64,000 nucleotides of DNA from Moniliophthora roreri (lineage: Eukaryota > Basidiomycota > Agaricomycetes > Agaricales > Marasmiaceae). Of the stretch, positions 35,773 to 46,399 are shown in pieces. The stretch covers positions 868,001 through 932,000 of the forward strand of contig LATX02000154.1 in the NCBI GenBank assembly GCA_001466705.2, given 5' to 3'. Position numbers and translations under genes: made by a program. Each line of letters starts with the position of its first letter. The first letter of the stretch is position 1. The notes beneath the pieces are model-generated. The model searched no databases, had not been told where the DNA came from, and saw nothing but the letters and a program-made list of their open reading frames with translations.

Positions 35773-36283
35773 ATGTTCCATTTCACCTCGCGTATCTCGA
35801 CTCATGAGTTTGGTTTCTTTTTAGGCTCGAGATAAGCTGAACTCTGAGAATCTTGGGACACCTGTGATTGGTACAGAAAGTTTGTAGCTGCTTCTAGAGT
35901 TGCGGTATTACGGTGAAACCTGCAGCCGCTGTAGCTGTCAAGCAATGCAAGGGTTTTAGCGTCGAATGAGAAACAACAGTTTCTTTGAGAAGTCGAACCA
36001 TCTAATTTTCTGTATATGCCGGCGGCAGTGCTTCCCAATCGTTCTCACCATCTCATTTGCCTTCCATCTGCTTGTCAACAGCGTAGTTGCTCAGCTCATC
36101 TTACTCGGAAAAGCTTCGTTACTTCTGCTCAAACGTTTAACTCGTATGTGAGCCCAGTGAGGCAAATCCTTGGTTTTTAAACTTCTACTTGGCTGCAACG
36201 ACACGGGCTATCGAAAGGATCGCGCACTCAAGGAGGCAACAGTCGTTTATTCTTTCAGGTCGTGTTGCATCGCCCTTACGGAC
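35773..36283. other. Intergenic region
   Basis: About 510 bp after ATG17. Only short frames of no recognisable type are present; I see no gene, RNA or repeat. Confidence 0.5.
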
Positions 36284-36975
36284 ATGATGCTCAGCAAAGC
36301 ATTCGTCTTCCTAACCCTCTCCGCCACCGTATTAGCTCACCGTGAGGACACGGCTCGGACACCTACTTTCTGATTGGACACCTTCCTCCGAGCTTATTGA
36401 TGGTAAATCCACAGGTATGGGCTCCGAGCATAGCTGATGTGAAGGCAGGATCGTTTATCGGAATCAAAGCCAACGTCCGTTGTTAATGTCCACCCCGCAG
36501 AGGTTCCCGAGGGTGAAACGCTGCTGAATGGGAGGGTGAAGGTGAAGGTTTGGTTCAAGGTTGGCCAGAAGGTTCGTCGCCATTGTTTGATTGACGCGAA
36601 TCATGTGTTAGGTGCATGAAATCGGCCCTGTCATGGTGGGAGCACCATGGCCTTTCCAGCTCTGCAAATGGATCAAGTCGACTTTAAGCTGCCGGAAACG
36701 CTTCCGAGCATCTTAGTGCGGTTTTTCCTTGTTCTCCGATCCGCATGCTGATGGTTCTAGTTCATATTGAGAACGTTGCTTTGCGCTATGCCAACGAATT
36801 TGGTGAAGGTGCATGGTCAGTATTTCAATGTCATAGCTGCAGAATTCAATCAATTCATAACTCATTTTTGCCGGTTATAGTCGTTGGCGGAGGTGCGCGG
36901 TTCTTCGTCTCTTATCAGGCTAGTTGATAAACACTCTTATACAGGCAACGGAACGCCCGGTGAAAGTCCAACCAT
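36284..36975 (+). pseudogene. Broken secreted-protein gene resembling an AA9 lytic polysaccharide monooxygenase
   Basis: ATG at 36,284 starts a good signal peptide, MMLSKAFVFLTLSATVLA, followed at once by His, the place of the N-terminal copper-binding His in AA9. Farther on, scattered over several frames, are KVKVWFKVGQ, VDFKLPETLPS, HIENVALRYANEFGEG and a Gly-rich VVGGGA with GNGTPGESPT. This is the order of the AA9 segments WFKI, FTIP..LPSG, YLLRxExIALHxA..GGAQFY and the C-terminal GGG..TP. Stops and shifts interrupt all of them, and the Gln-Phe-Tyr of the second copper shell is not found. The family call is an inference from short patterns. Confidence 0.4.
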
Positions 36976-37724
36976 CTAATAGTTGTCTTCCTCTCTGAGC
37001 AATGCGTGTGGATGTAGCCGCTTGTTGCAATTCCAGAAGTTGACCCCGCCATTTTCGCCTCATTTAATTTCACCTGTGCCGAACCACGCTGCAGGTTTAT
37101 GATGGGAATGTGCGTAGTTGTGACATCTTTAATCCTATACGTCTGACCGCTGTCTGATAGGAACCCGGCTCTCTTGACATTTATTCCAAGCCCTGACCTA
37201 CAGAACACTTCCAACCAGGGCCAGTAGGTTTTCCCGACCGTATATGACGGAATCTTGACTCAGTAGGGCTCCGTCGTAGATTGTCTGGACTGGAGCTTAG
37301 TAACGATTCGTTTTTCTAGGCTTCTTGTGTAATTTAGCTCCCTTCGAACTGGTATAAACCTTGTCTCCTTGAAGCTATTATACGTGCCCTTTCCGTGGAG
37401 TAGTTCGGACATCTCGGCCTTGAGTTTCGCCGTTCGACATGATCACCTCGAATGACAGCTTGTCGCAAGTCAATCAAATGGCGGCCCAGATCCTCCAACA
37501 GACACATACAAACACTACTTCCTCATTCACAGCTGAGCGCTAGCGGTCCGCAGAACAGGCTCAGTATCGCCGCCCATTTGTCAATTTTCAGCTTTCAAGA
37601 GAACCATCACACTGATGATCAAACCTGTCTAGATTACTGGCAGGAAATGATCTATTCCTCAAACCGAAGGTGCGTGAGGATGTCAAATCCTGGGCGGCAA
37701 TGCTGGTGTCTTTACAGAGCAGTG
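36976..37724. other. Intergenic region
   Basis: About 750 bp with no gene that I can support. A 99-codon minus-strand frame (36,915-37,214) has no domain pattern and overlaps the relic. The right end passes into the conserved promoter of copy B. Confidence 0.45.
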
Positions 37725-38084
37725 CCATTTAGTGAAAGTGGAATAGTAAAGACGGGATTTCGACGTTCATTCATCACTGGTAGTCAAGTGCGCTCACCGT
37801 CTGACAGTGCCAAAGCGTCCCAGTCCAGTGGGTATGGGCTTGGCGAAGACCATTAGACTCCTCTAGGATACTTGCTTTCCTAGGGGAAAGGTATAAAAGC
37901 TCCTTCCAGTTTGCTCCCACTCTCCATCACTCAACTCCTCTACTACTTTCTTGTGTTGGCCAGGTTGCCTTCTACTTTCTTTCAGCTCCTTCGATCTTTC
38001 GTTCTTTCGTTCCGTATTTCCAAGGTTCAAACCACTCAGGTCCGCACTCCTTCGTCTCTCTTTCTTGAGCCTCAAATACTGACC
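37725..38084 (+). promoter_or_regulatory. Promoter and leader of copy B, conserved with copy A
   Basis: TATAAA lies at 37,892-37,897, about 190 bp before the ATG, and a C/T-rich leader with two CTTTCGTTC blocks follows. The same blocks in the same order are found on the minus strand at 8825-9190. Confidence 0.6.
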
Positions 38085-39000
38085 ATGATACAGTTCGACA
38101 TCATGATGTTCACTACCTATACTGCTAAGCTCGCCTGCATCGCTGCTTTGGCCATCGGTGCTGTTAGCGCTTCCCCTGTGGCTGCCAAGCCTGAAGCCAG
38201 GGATTTGGGTACGACGTTAGTCGATCTCTACATACATCGTCTAATCGAGAATTTATCTAGCTGCCCGAAGCAGTCACGTCTCCTTCAACAACTGGGGTGG
38301 ATTCTCCTCACTCAATAACTTTGACAACTTTTATGGTGTTGAGGATTTCTCCCACGCTCGTTTTGATCAGGTTGTTGTGAAAGAGAATCAGCTTGTGTGC
38401 CGCACACAAGCCATCGAAATCATTCAGCAACGTCTCGTTGTGCTTCAAGAGATGGCGAAACGGTATGTTTTCGTACTATCTACTATCGATCCAAGTTGAC
38501 CCATAAATCCATTTAGCATCATCACCGGTATGTGACTTTTGGCACGATGAACAGGTAACGATTACTCACCTACTGCATTGCAGAAACCATCTGCGAAGTT
38601 GAAGTGCAGACTGTCGGTAAGTACCAAAAGTTTAACGGAGAGTGTACAAGTGTCTGAAAGCATTCCAGTCTTCTCTCAATTCCATGCCTCGCTGGGATCG
38701 TTCCACAACGATTTGAGACGTCTGTCTGGACACCGCGTTGGCTTTGACGAAAACGTCGTTGGCAACTTTGGAGAGGTCTTCGCAGCTGACGGAAGCCTCA
38801 CTACTCATGATTTCGGTTTGTCCACGATCCGCCCTGATTCAGTCCGTAGGATATACTAACTACTTGTTGCAGGATTCACTGGTTTGGACGTCGGACGCAA
38901 CACTGTAGTTGTCGGTGGCAGCAACTGGAACGACAACACCTCCCCTGCCTCCGTAGACTCGGCCTTCTTCTCTGCTCAGGGTGCTCGCCTGGGCCTCTAA
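38085..39000 (+). CDS. Small secreted protein, copy B of an inverted paralogous pair
   Basis: Exons: 38085-38208, 38261-38462, 38517-38527 (11 nt), 38584-38616, 38669-38815, 38873-39000; 214 aa. Same signal peptide, exon lengths and protein plan as copy A. Visible differences include AAKPEARDL for AVKPEARGL, DFSHARF for DFTHARF, EVFAADG for ELFAADG, and HDFG for HDLG. Introns have 52, 54, 56, 52 and 57 nt against 52, 54, 56, 53 and 57 in copy A. Function unknown. The low level of change, mostly conservative, suggests that both copies are still functional. Confidence 0.85.
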
Positions 39001-39346
39001 AGAGGAATGATCTGCCCGAGCCTCGAGACAACTGCGGTGTCATAGTGGCTCGTTCGATTGTGGAATTCAGTTTCGATACCCCTTTTCTTTTTTGGTAATT
39101 TAGAGGGCTCTTGAGTGTGTTAATAAAATTCGATTTGCTATGAACGTTTGCACCCAGATGATTGATGCCCAAGAACACGGCCTTTTTCTCTACCACCAAC
39201 AAAGTATGAATCGGATATCTCAGTGACTACCGTCGCTGGACGCCACCGTTGCATATCCTTTCTTTACTTCTTTCCCAGCGAGGAATTAATCCATAATAGT
39301 TGGATAATATATTGTACAGTGTACTCAGGCCTACTTTCGACGCTTA

Positions 39347-41226
39347 TCAACAAACCAACCATTGTCCTACGAACTGAAGTTGTTCTACTGCTGCTGCCGC
39401 ACCATACCCATGTTGAACGCCCGGTGCTACACTCCGGGTCTGATAGTTGTTATACCGTCCACTGCTTGTAGCTTCCATCCAGTCTCTGACGATTTGTATG
39501 CCCGCTTGTCGATTCGTATGATGAACAGGAGCAAGTACGTCCTCCGTAAGCCCTTTTTCGGATAACGCTGGTGAAGGAGGGCGGAGTAGGTCTATATGCG
39601 CCGACGTTGCGACATCTGGCCGCGCTTGAATAAGCACAGCAAACTCAAACAGAGGAGTATGAAAACCTACCAGAATGCTTCCCAGACCATTCAGATTCCG
39701 AAACGGCTGGGTCCGGTATATCAGCGTCACGACATTGAATGACTTGAGGTGGCGTAAGATTAACTGGTTCAGGTACCTACATGAACATGAAACGATTCAA
39801 TTAACCCCTCGCCATTTTTTCGAGCGTAGTTTGCGCAGCGCCATTGCAGACTTTGAATTGCGGTGCACCATGGCGTCGTAAACCGTGCAGACAGTTCGTC
39901 GCGCCATCGTATTGGATTTTCTACACACCTTGGGGTATCGAATGTTTGTTGCGATGCCCATTGCTGAGGCAAGCCAAAATGTTAGGCATTCGATGACTGT
40001 TGGGCAAGTCGAGTTCCATTCGTATGCGCCGGTGATCAGTGCGCTTGTCCAACCTGTAGGCAAATCAGTGGGTGAAAAGACGAGCATTTGGAAGACACAT
40101 ACCGCTTGAAAACATTCCAAAGACCCATTGGTTATAGGACGTCAAGACAAACCACGGTGTTTGTTGAGTAACGCAGAGGTCCCAGAGCTATTAAACAGGA
40201 TTAGGCTTGTGCTTCTTAGACGTTTGAAAAATGGACCGCACACCTTGGCCCATATTCTCTCTTCGCTCTTCAATGGGTTGATCGTGAACATATGCCCTGG
40301 TGCAAGGTGTGTAGGAAACTGGATATACAATTAGCAATCCACCTGTCTTTCGTGCAATAAACTCACCGCTCGACAACTTGCGAACGTCTTCATATCCTGC
40401 GGTGACAACACCCAAGGAGGCTGAAAAGCAACGACAACGGACTTGCGTTGTGTTTTGACTAGTTCAGGTTGTTGCAACGATTCCAATACCTCTGGAGGTG
40501 GACTCCAAAGGAAATGCTGAAAGGTTCCACGGTCGCGCGATGTGTTGGCTTCATTGCATAAACGGAACTCCCATTGAAGATAGTCTGGACGCAGTAAGTG
40601 TATGGTTCGTTGAACGGTCATGAGCGGGAAATTGTCAATCCAGTTGATTATTCTGAAACGAATGGTCAGAGGGCGCCAATACAAATACTTTGAGATTGGA
40701 GGTACCGATGGATGTCTTTGGGGCGACGTTCTGCAATGAACGGGATCTCAAATTTTGCAGCCGCGGGACATGGCACGGCCAGGCGTTCTCCTGTTATAGG
40801 ATCTCTGTCGTCTACGTCTTGAAGCGGATCCTTGGGAACATATTCGCTGATCCCTTGAGCACCGAGGTCGGTCAGTCAATGTAATGCGAAAAAAAAAATA
40901 AGAATCAAACGCATACATGACAAAATGACCCGATTAATTCCAAATTCGTCCAGAGTATAGATGCTCTCCAACCTCCTCCACGACTCTGACCGGACAGCAA
41001 GATCGTTTAGATGGCTTTTGTGACCGAAGGGTGGCATTTGAGGTGCGTCATGATCCAGTTTCATTTCTGGTAATTGTGCTGTCTGCAGATACTCTTGAAG
41101 ATTGTCGACTCCGCGCATGATGGGCTCGAGAAAGGCGTTTTTCTTTGAGGTGGGAAGGAAGAATCCTGTCAGATTTAAAGTACCACCAGCATCTGTTTCT
41201 CGGTATGGAAACTGTTGGACCCGCAT
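39347..41226 (-). CDS. Uncharacterised Agaricomycete protein
   Basis: Exons: 40917-41226, 40706-40853, 40367-40652, 40244-40318, 40103-40187, 39929-40053, 39671-39776, 39347-39624; 470 aa. All splice phases agree; the intron 39,777-39,928 is long (152 bp) beside its neighbours (46-63 bp). Notable segments: PFIAERRPKDIHRIINWIDN, VVVAFQPPWVLSPQDMKTFA, ERIWAKLWDLCV, WFVLTSYNQWVFGMFSSGWT, PTVIECLTFWLASAMG and a Pro-rich tail VPEPVNLTPPQVIQC. The segment around WFVLTSYNxWVFG...LTFWLA recurs in many mushroom proteins of unknown role, often with distant kinase-like relatives; that is recall, not a search. The start is the first ATG after a frame that begins with GTG. Confidence 0.7.
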
Positions 41227-41974
41227 TGAGTATAAGGTCAAGAACAAGAAATCTCGTTTTGACGCGCTCGTCCTTGTTTGACGCACACATCAAGGACTGC
41301 CAAATTAGCCATCGAGATTCTATTACCCCATTTGGTCATTTTTCGGGGATTCATTGCATGAGACCCGTAGGTTTTTTTTTTTCCCTCATTGATCAGACGC
41401 TAGGCTTTATTGCTAGGTAGTTTTAATATTAGTGTATGTACAATAACAAGTTTACAGTTTCGACGTCGTCCATGGTGGCAACTCCGGGGTCCAAGACAGT
41501 GTCAGAGCTTGTTGGGCGGAATAAAGCAATGTCACATGATATCAGACAAATTCGGCCAAAAAGTCGGTGATTCGGCCTAAATATTTCTTCACATCAGGGC
41601 TCACTCCACTTGTGCGATTCAGGAATTGTCATAGTACCAGCGATTCCCGGAAAATCGGATGTTCTCGACGTGATCGTGTTATTCTTCTCACCCAGAACTC
41701 ATTTTAAATTTTTTGGGCAAAATCAACCGGAGTTTTCTTGTAAAGCCGCTCAGACTTGGCTCAGACTTGACATCAAATCCCTTGTCAGCATCAATCCGGG
41801 GGAAGATGCCCACCGTCCATGTGATAAGCCCGCTACGCGGTCACTTTTGACGCCGGTGGAACTGCGAGGTGCCAAATCAAGTCTTTCGACCGCCATACAT
41901 AAGCCTGGTCGTCATTGAGGTATATATAATTATCTTCATTCGCCCATTCTAATCCCACATTCACTCACTACATC
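41227..41974. other. Divergent intergenic region
   Basis: The 748-bp gap holds presumed promoters of the uncharacterised gene and the oxidoreductase. A TATATAATTATC stretch near 41,923 lies about 50 bp before the oxidoreductase ATG and may be its TATA element. No gene is seen. Confidence 0.45.
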
Positions 41975-43537
41975 ATGTCCTCAGAGATGCCCTCTCACTA
42001 TGCTGCGATTGTCCTCAATGAACGTCCCGAAGCCGACATCATACCCAGCACCTTCCGTAAGGAGCATTTCCCTACCTCAGAATTGAAGCCCAAGGAGGGA
42101 GAGGTAGTCCTCAAGATTCTTTGGCTTTCCCTGGATCCAGCGATGCGAGGATGGTTAAGAGATCAACGGAGCTACCTACCACCAGTTCAGATCGGAGAGG
42201 TGCGCGCTACAACTCAGCTAATGAGAAAGGCTGTCCACTCATACTTTTCTTCCCTCCAGGTCATGAGAGGAGGTACACTTTCTGTCGTCATCGAGAAGGG
42301 CCCGAATACTACGTTGGATGTTGGTACAACAGTATACGGTGTGACAGGCGAGTATTAAAGCCATGCTATCTCGAATCTGCTCTCAGTCCTCTCATTAGGA
42401 TGGCGTGAATACGCCGTCGTCCCAGAAAAAATCCTTGAAAAGATCACGTAGGCCCTCAACATTCCAGCTATCAACCTGTATGACTCATCAATGTCATTCT
42501 ATCTTCAGAACACCTCCCGGCGCTGAGATGCTTGATTTCATCAACACGTTAGGTTCTTCAGGTGCGCTTTACGCCAATATTTCAATGCAAGAATCGGTTT
42601 AAAGTTACTTCCGTGATGCAACAGGAATGACCGCATATTTTGTATGTCTCTATTACTGAACATTCCGACAGTTAATTGAATTCTCCGTCTAGGGTCTTCA
42701 TGACGTTGGAAAACTGAAAAAGGGTGAGACTCTTGTGGTCTCCGGTGCAGCTGGTTCCGTTGGTTCCATCGTATGTCAGCTCGGAAAGCGGGCTGGTGCC
42801 AAAGTCTTCGCCATTGCAGGCAGCCAGGACAAGTGTGAATGGCTTGAGAATGAAATTGGTGTCGACAAGGCCTTCAACTACAAGAGCCCTACCTTCCGTC
42901 AAGACTTTAAGGAGATTGGCTACCTTGATGTCTTTTTCGACAATGTTGGGGGTGAGATTCTGGATATGTGTTTGTCAAGGTTGAACCGGGGTGCAAGAAT
43001 TGTCTTGTGCGGTATGTGCAGGCTTTATTCCAAATTTGTGATACAACGCTGACCTATGTAATATGCAGGTGCCATATCAGCGTATAGTAAGACCGCTCCC
43101 TAATCGTGCTCATCTCCCTCCTTCCGACTAAATGTCGCCTAGACTCTGCCAAGCCTGCAGGCATTCACGGATATTTGAGCCTCATCTCTCAGCGGGCTCG
43201 CATTGAAGGCTTCATTGTGTACGTGCTACCTCCCGAGCCAACTCCGAGTTGAGAGGCGCAAAAACTGAAAGTCTCACTTTTCCAGGTTTGATTACAAAGA
43301 TCGATATCCTGAGGCTATTGCAGAGATCAGCAAAGGGCTGGCAGATGGAAGCATCAAGCGCAAATTCCACGTCGTGGAAGGCCTGGAAAATGCACCTGCA
43401 GCGTTACCCCTTCTTTTCAACGGAGGAAATACTGGCAAGCTGTAAGTTGAGTTTCTTGCTTCACTGGAGTATGCATTGTGCTAATGCTGCGACATAGGGT
43501 AGTAAAAGTGTCAGATCTGATGAAAGCGAATTTGTAA
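41975..43537 (+). CDS. NADP-dependent medium-chain oxidoreductase (PTGR/leukotriene B4 dehydrogenase-like)
   Basis: Ten exons: 41975-42199, 42260-42347, 42399-42447, 42509-42561, 42625-42641 (17 nt), 42693-43011, 43069-43086 (18 nt), 43143-43218, 43286-43441, 43498-43537; 346 aa. The substrate-side motif LSLDPAMRGWLRD and the nucleotide loop VSGAAGSVGSIVCQLGK (about residues 160-176) are complete, followed by DVFFDNVGGEILD and GRKFH-type C-terminal residues (KRKFHVVEGLENAPAAL). The zinc ligands of alcohol dehydrogenases are absent, so this belongs to the zinc-free MDR branch that reduces alpha,beta-unsaturated carbonyls. The second intron (42,348-42,398) has donor GCGAGT, a GC-AG intron required to join YGVTG to WREYAV. 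Confidence 0.9.
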
Positions 43538-44172
43538 AAGTTGGTTCTTCCGCCTGTATGATTTACTGTTTGAACGCTTGGCGACAGTTTCACTACTTTC
43601 AGTACTTATTCTCTACTAGACTCACTACTCGCCTCAGCCGGTCTACTGCCTTGTGCAAGTCACTATTGGCTCCTATTCCGCATTTCCATCATTTTTGTGC
43701 CTTTCTGTTTTCATTAAGGTAGGTGGGTAGATTTTGATGGGCAAGAAGCTCATGACCTCAACGCCACAACACAAACCCTCATGTGCACTCTTGGCCAATC
43801 CATCATCTCCCCTGGATTGCGCCCCAATTTCATGGACATTGTACCTTGGGTTCAAATGTGCAAGACTTATTCAGCAGGTGAGCATTGCAGTCGCCAGCGA
43901 TCGATGTCTATTCGTGCGCCAATGCGTGCAGCTTCTACGAACCGTGGCCTCCGTTAATCTCAGTCGTTGCGGGTTCCCACCCACTGTCTCATATAGCGCG
44001 AGCAGCTGTCAACAGGATGAGTACACTTCGGTTCCCCACTATAGAGTACAAGGACAACCCGAAACAATCATCATATTAGAACCAGATGTCACGAATGGTT
44101 CATGTAATCCTCACACCCTTGCCCTTTTTATGTCCGTTCTAAACCTTTCTCCTACTACCTCCCACTGTCATC
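43538..44172. other. Intergenic region
   Basis: This 635-bp stretch separates two plus-strand genes. A 211-codon frame beginning at 43,734 overlaps the next gene in another frame, lacks domain pattern and is rejected. I see nothing else. Confidence 0.5.
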
Positions 44173-46399
44173 ATGTTTCTTACTTCAGCATTAACTGTCG
44201 GTCAGCTCACATTCATCCTCCGAGCTTGTATCCAGGTCCTTTCCTATGGAGGCACTTTCTTCATGGGATACATCATCCTTGCATCTGCTCCACGTATCGC
44301 TCCGCTTCGAACTCACGACACTATCAATCGTATTGTTGGGCGAGAGACAGCAATGAAGGAAATGAGTAAATGGATAATTAACGTGTTCCGTGGCCAGAAT
44401 GGAATGGTTGCAGCGAAACCTTCTTTGGTCCTCGCTATGACGCTATTAAGCGTTTATAGCATCCTAGTTGCTCTTACCGACATAGGCTTTCTAGGGTTCT
44501 ATACGTGTAATCAGCCATACACGTTCCTCGATCGTCCTGCCTCCGTAAACGGCCCTGATAGTGCGCAAGCAATGATCAGAGCCGCATTAGCGAATGGCAC
44601 AGATCCTAGCACAATTCGATCCTTCCGGTTAGTCCTTTGCCAATTACACAGGTTTTTGATCATCGAGTTCTGATTATGATGATAGCTGCGATTCACTCGC
44701 AGCAACCGAGGAGCTTGGGGATGTCAGTCTTGGGAGCAACTTCACTATCCGTCCTTGCTCCTCCTGGCGCAATTCGACTTTCGCAGACCCCTCGACATTT
44801 GCTGGTATTAATACCACTGATTCCGATATGCTCCTCCCTCGCAATTTGCGACCCCAAACAAAGCGCATTGGAGACTTTTATCTCAACACTTATCGAACCA
44901 GCTTCGGTGCTTCGTTGACACTTAATACCACGATCAGAAACGGTATAGTCGTCGAGCCGCACGAAACCGGATTGAAGGTATTCTTTGGCGTACCATCATT
45001 GCGACCACACCAGTCGGTAACCCTTGAAAAGACCATGGCATTGGAAGTCGAAGTCGGTTGCATGTCCGTGGGGATTTTTTCTAGCCATGATCCCGATTAT
45101 ACACAATCCCATGGGTACGACTACTTTGCAGAGACAAGCGATTGGCGAATCTACGTAGGACCTGACAATCTCCGAGATGTTCTCTCGAGAACAACGGATA
45201 GGATACGGGAATACTACTCCCCATTATTCAACACCTCCTCCGAAGACGGATATCGAATCATCAACGCCACATTATTCGTTCAATACACAGAGTCTCCGTC
45301 CATCAGCTCTTTCTCTTTCTTGCTTCTGAATGGCAGTCACTTTGGTGATTCTTTCCCAGGCGCCAATATTGAAATAATCAGAAACTGTACAGAGCAGTTA
45401 TGGACGCAGCTCCAGCTGGACGAGGCCATGTCCGAGCCGGGGTCCGGCTGGTCTCCCCCGATGTGCCAATCCGTGATGCTGACCGATATGGTCTCCCAAG
45501 AGGGAACAGTCTGGCAACGAGCAGCAAGGATGGTTTGCGCAGCCTCCGCCCAAGTAAACATGGTATCAGGCACTGTTTCTGTCTCTGGAGAAGAACAAGT
45601 CAGTCTGAATTTGACTCGTCTACCCAGCAATTTAAACCAGCTCCGTGCCGACTTCTACAATATTATTCCGGAGGGTACGCTTCCACCAAGCCCGCTTATT
45701 CCGAATGGGACGATCTACGAGATGTACGACCCTATTATTCGCTACACCCTCGTTGACAACCCAAGCGGCCCAACATCTCACTTTATACGCAGCGAGGATG
45801 CCTTTTCAAACAAACATGAGGGTGCTGGAAGCGCAGGGAACGTTTTGGCCCGTGTCGTGCCCGCAATGTTCGATATCAGTGAACTGGGAACCCATTCCCA
45901 CTTACTGGACCAACTCAGCCTGAACGAAGCCGGTCTACGACCAAAATCGGCCACGAGATGGTTTGGGCAAACCGGTGCTTCATTCATCCTCAATTCGCTG
46001 GTGTACAATGGTTGGGTCGCAGAAGCCAGTCCTGCTATTGTGGTATCAGATACGGCAGGACCAATCGGGACGTGTTATAAATCCACATATGCAGTTGGTT
46101 TCATACCTCTCTTTGCGGCTGCCTTCGTCATTGCCTTTTGGATGTTGTTCTTACTCATCGCTCATGGTTTATCAGGTGTGAGGAGAGTTGGAGAAAATTA
46201 CGGCGGACTGAAGCCTAACTGGAATGTCATCTGTCCGAATGCAGATGCATTACTTATTTGGGAGAGCGGTCCCAGTCCGCACCTTCGTTTGGTTTCGCCT
46301 GGTCAGGCCATCATTTATGATGCTGCTAGTAGCACGGCGGCTGAACATCTCAATTCGAGGTCTGAGTTCATGCCGGAAAAAGGTGAAACTACTATGTAG
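44173..46399 (+). CDS. Large membrane protein with glycosylated extracellular region, function unknown
   Basis: Exons: 44173-44627, 44686-46399; one 58-bp intron; 722 aa. Two hydrophobic stretches near the N-terminus (QVLSYGGTFFMGYIILASA, about residue 17-38; SLVLAMTLLSVYSILVALTD, about 78-97) and one near the C-terminus (VGFIPLFAAAFVIAFWMLFL, about 640) frame a region of about 500 residues. That region has many N-glycosylation sequons (NGT, NFT, NST, NTT, NCT, NLT) and paired Cys, so it is probably outside the cell or in the lumen. The short C-terminal tail is polar. I recognise it only as a kind of protein common in Agaricomycetes, with no known role. Confidence 0.75.

Noticed and set aside
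39777..39928. Apparent frameshift in the uncharacterised gene (frames reading VENPIRWRDEL and ARRTVCTVYDAM)
   Set aside because: A single 152-bp GT-AG intron joins the flanking exons in phase (RYPK to VPEPVNL), so no frameshift is needed.
43734..44369. 211-codon plus-strand ORF
   Set aside because: It overlaps the start of the glycosylated membrane protein in another frame, is rich in Ser/His/Cys without pattern, and has no splice partner.
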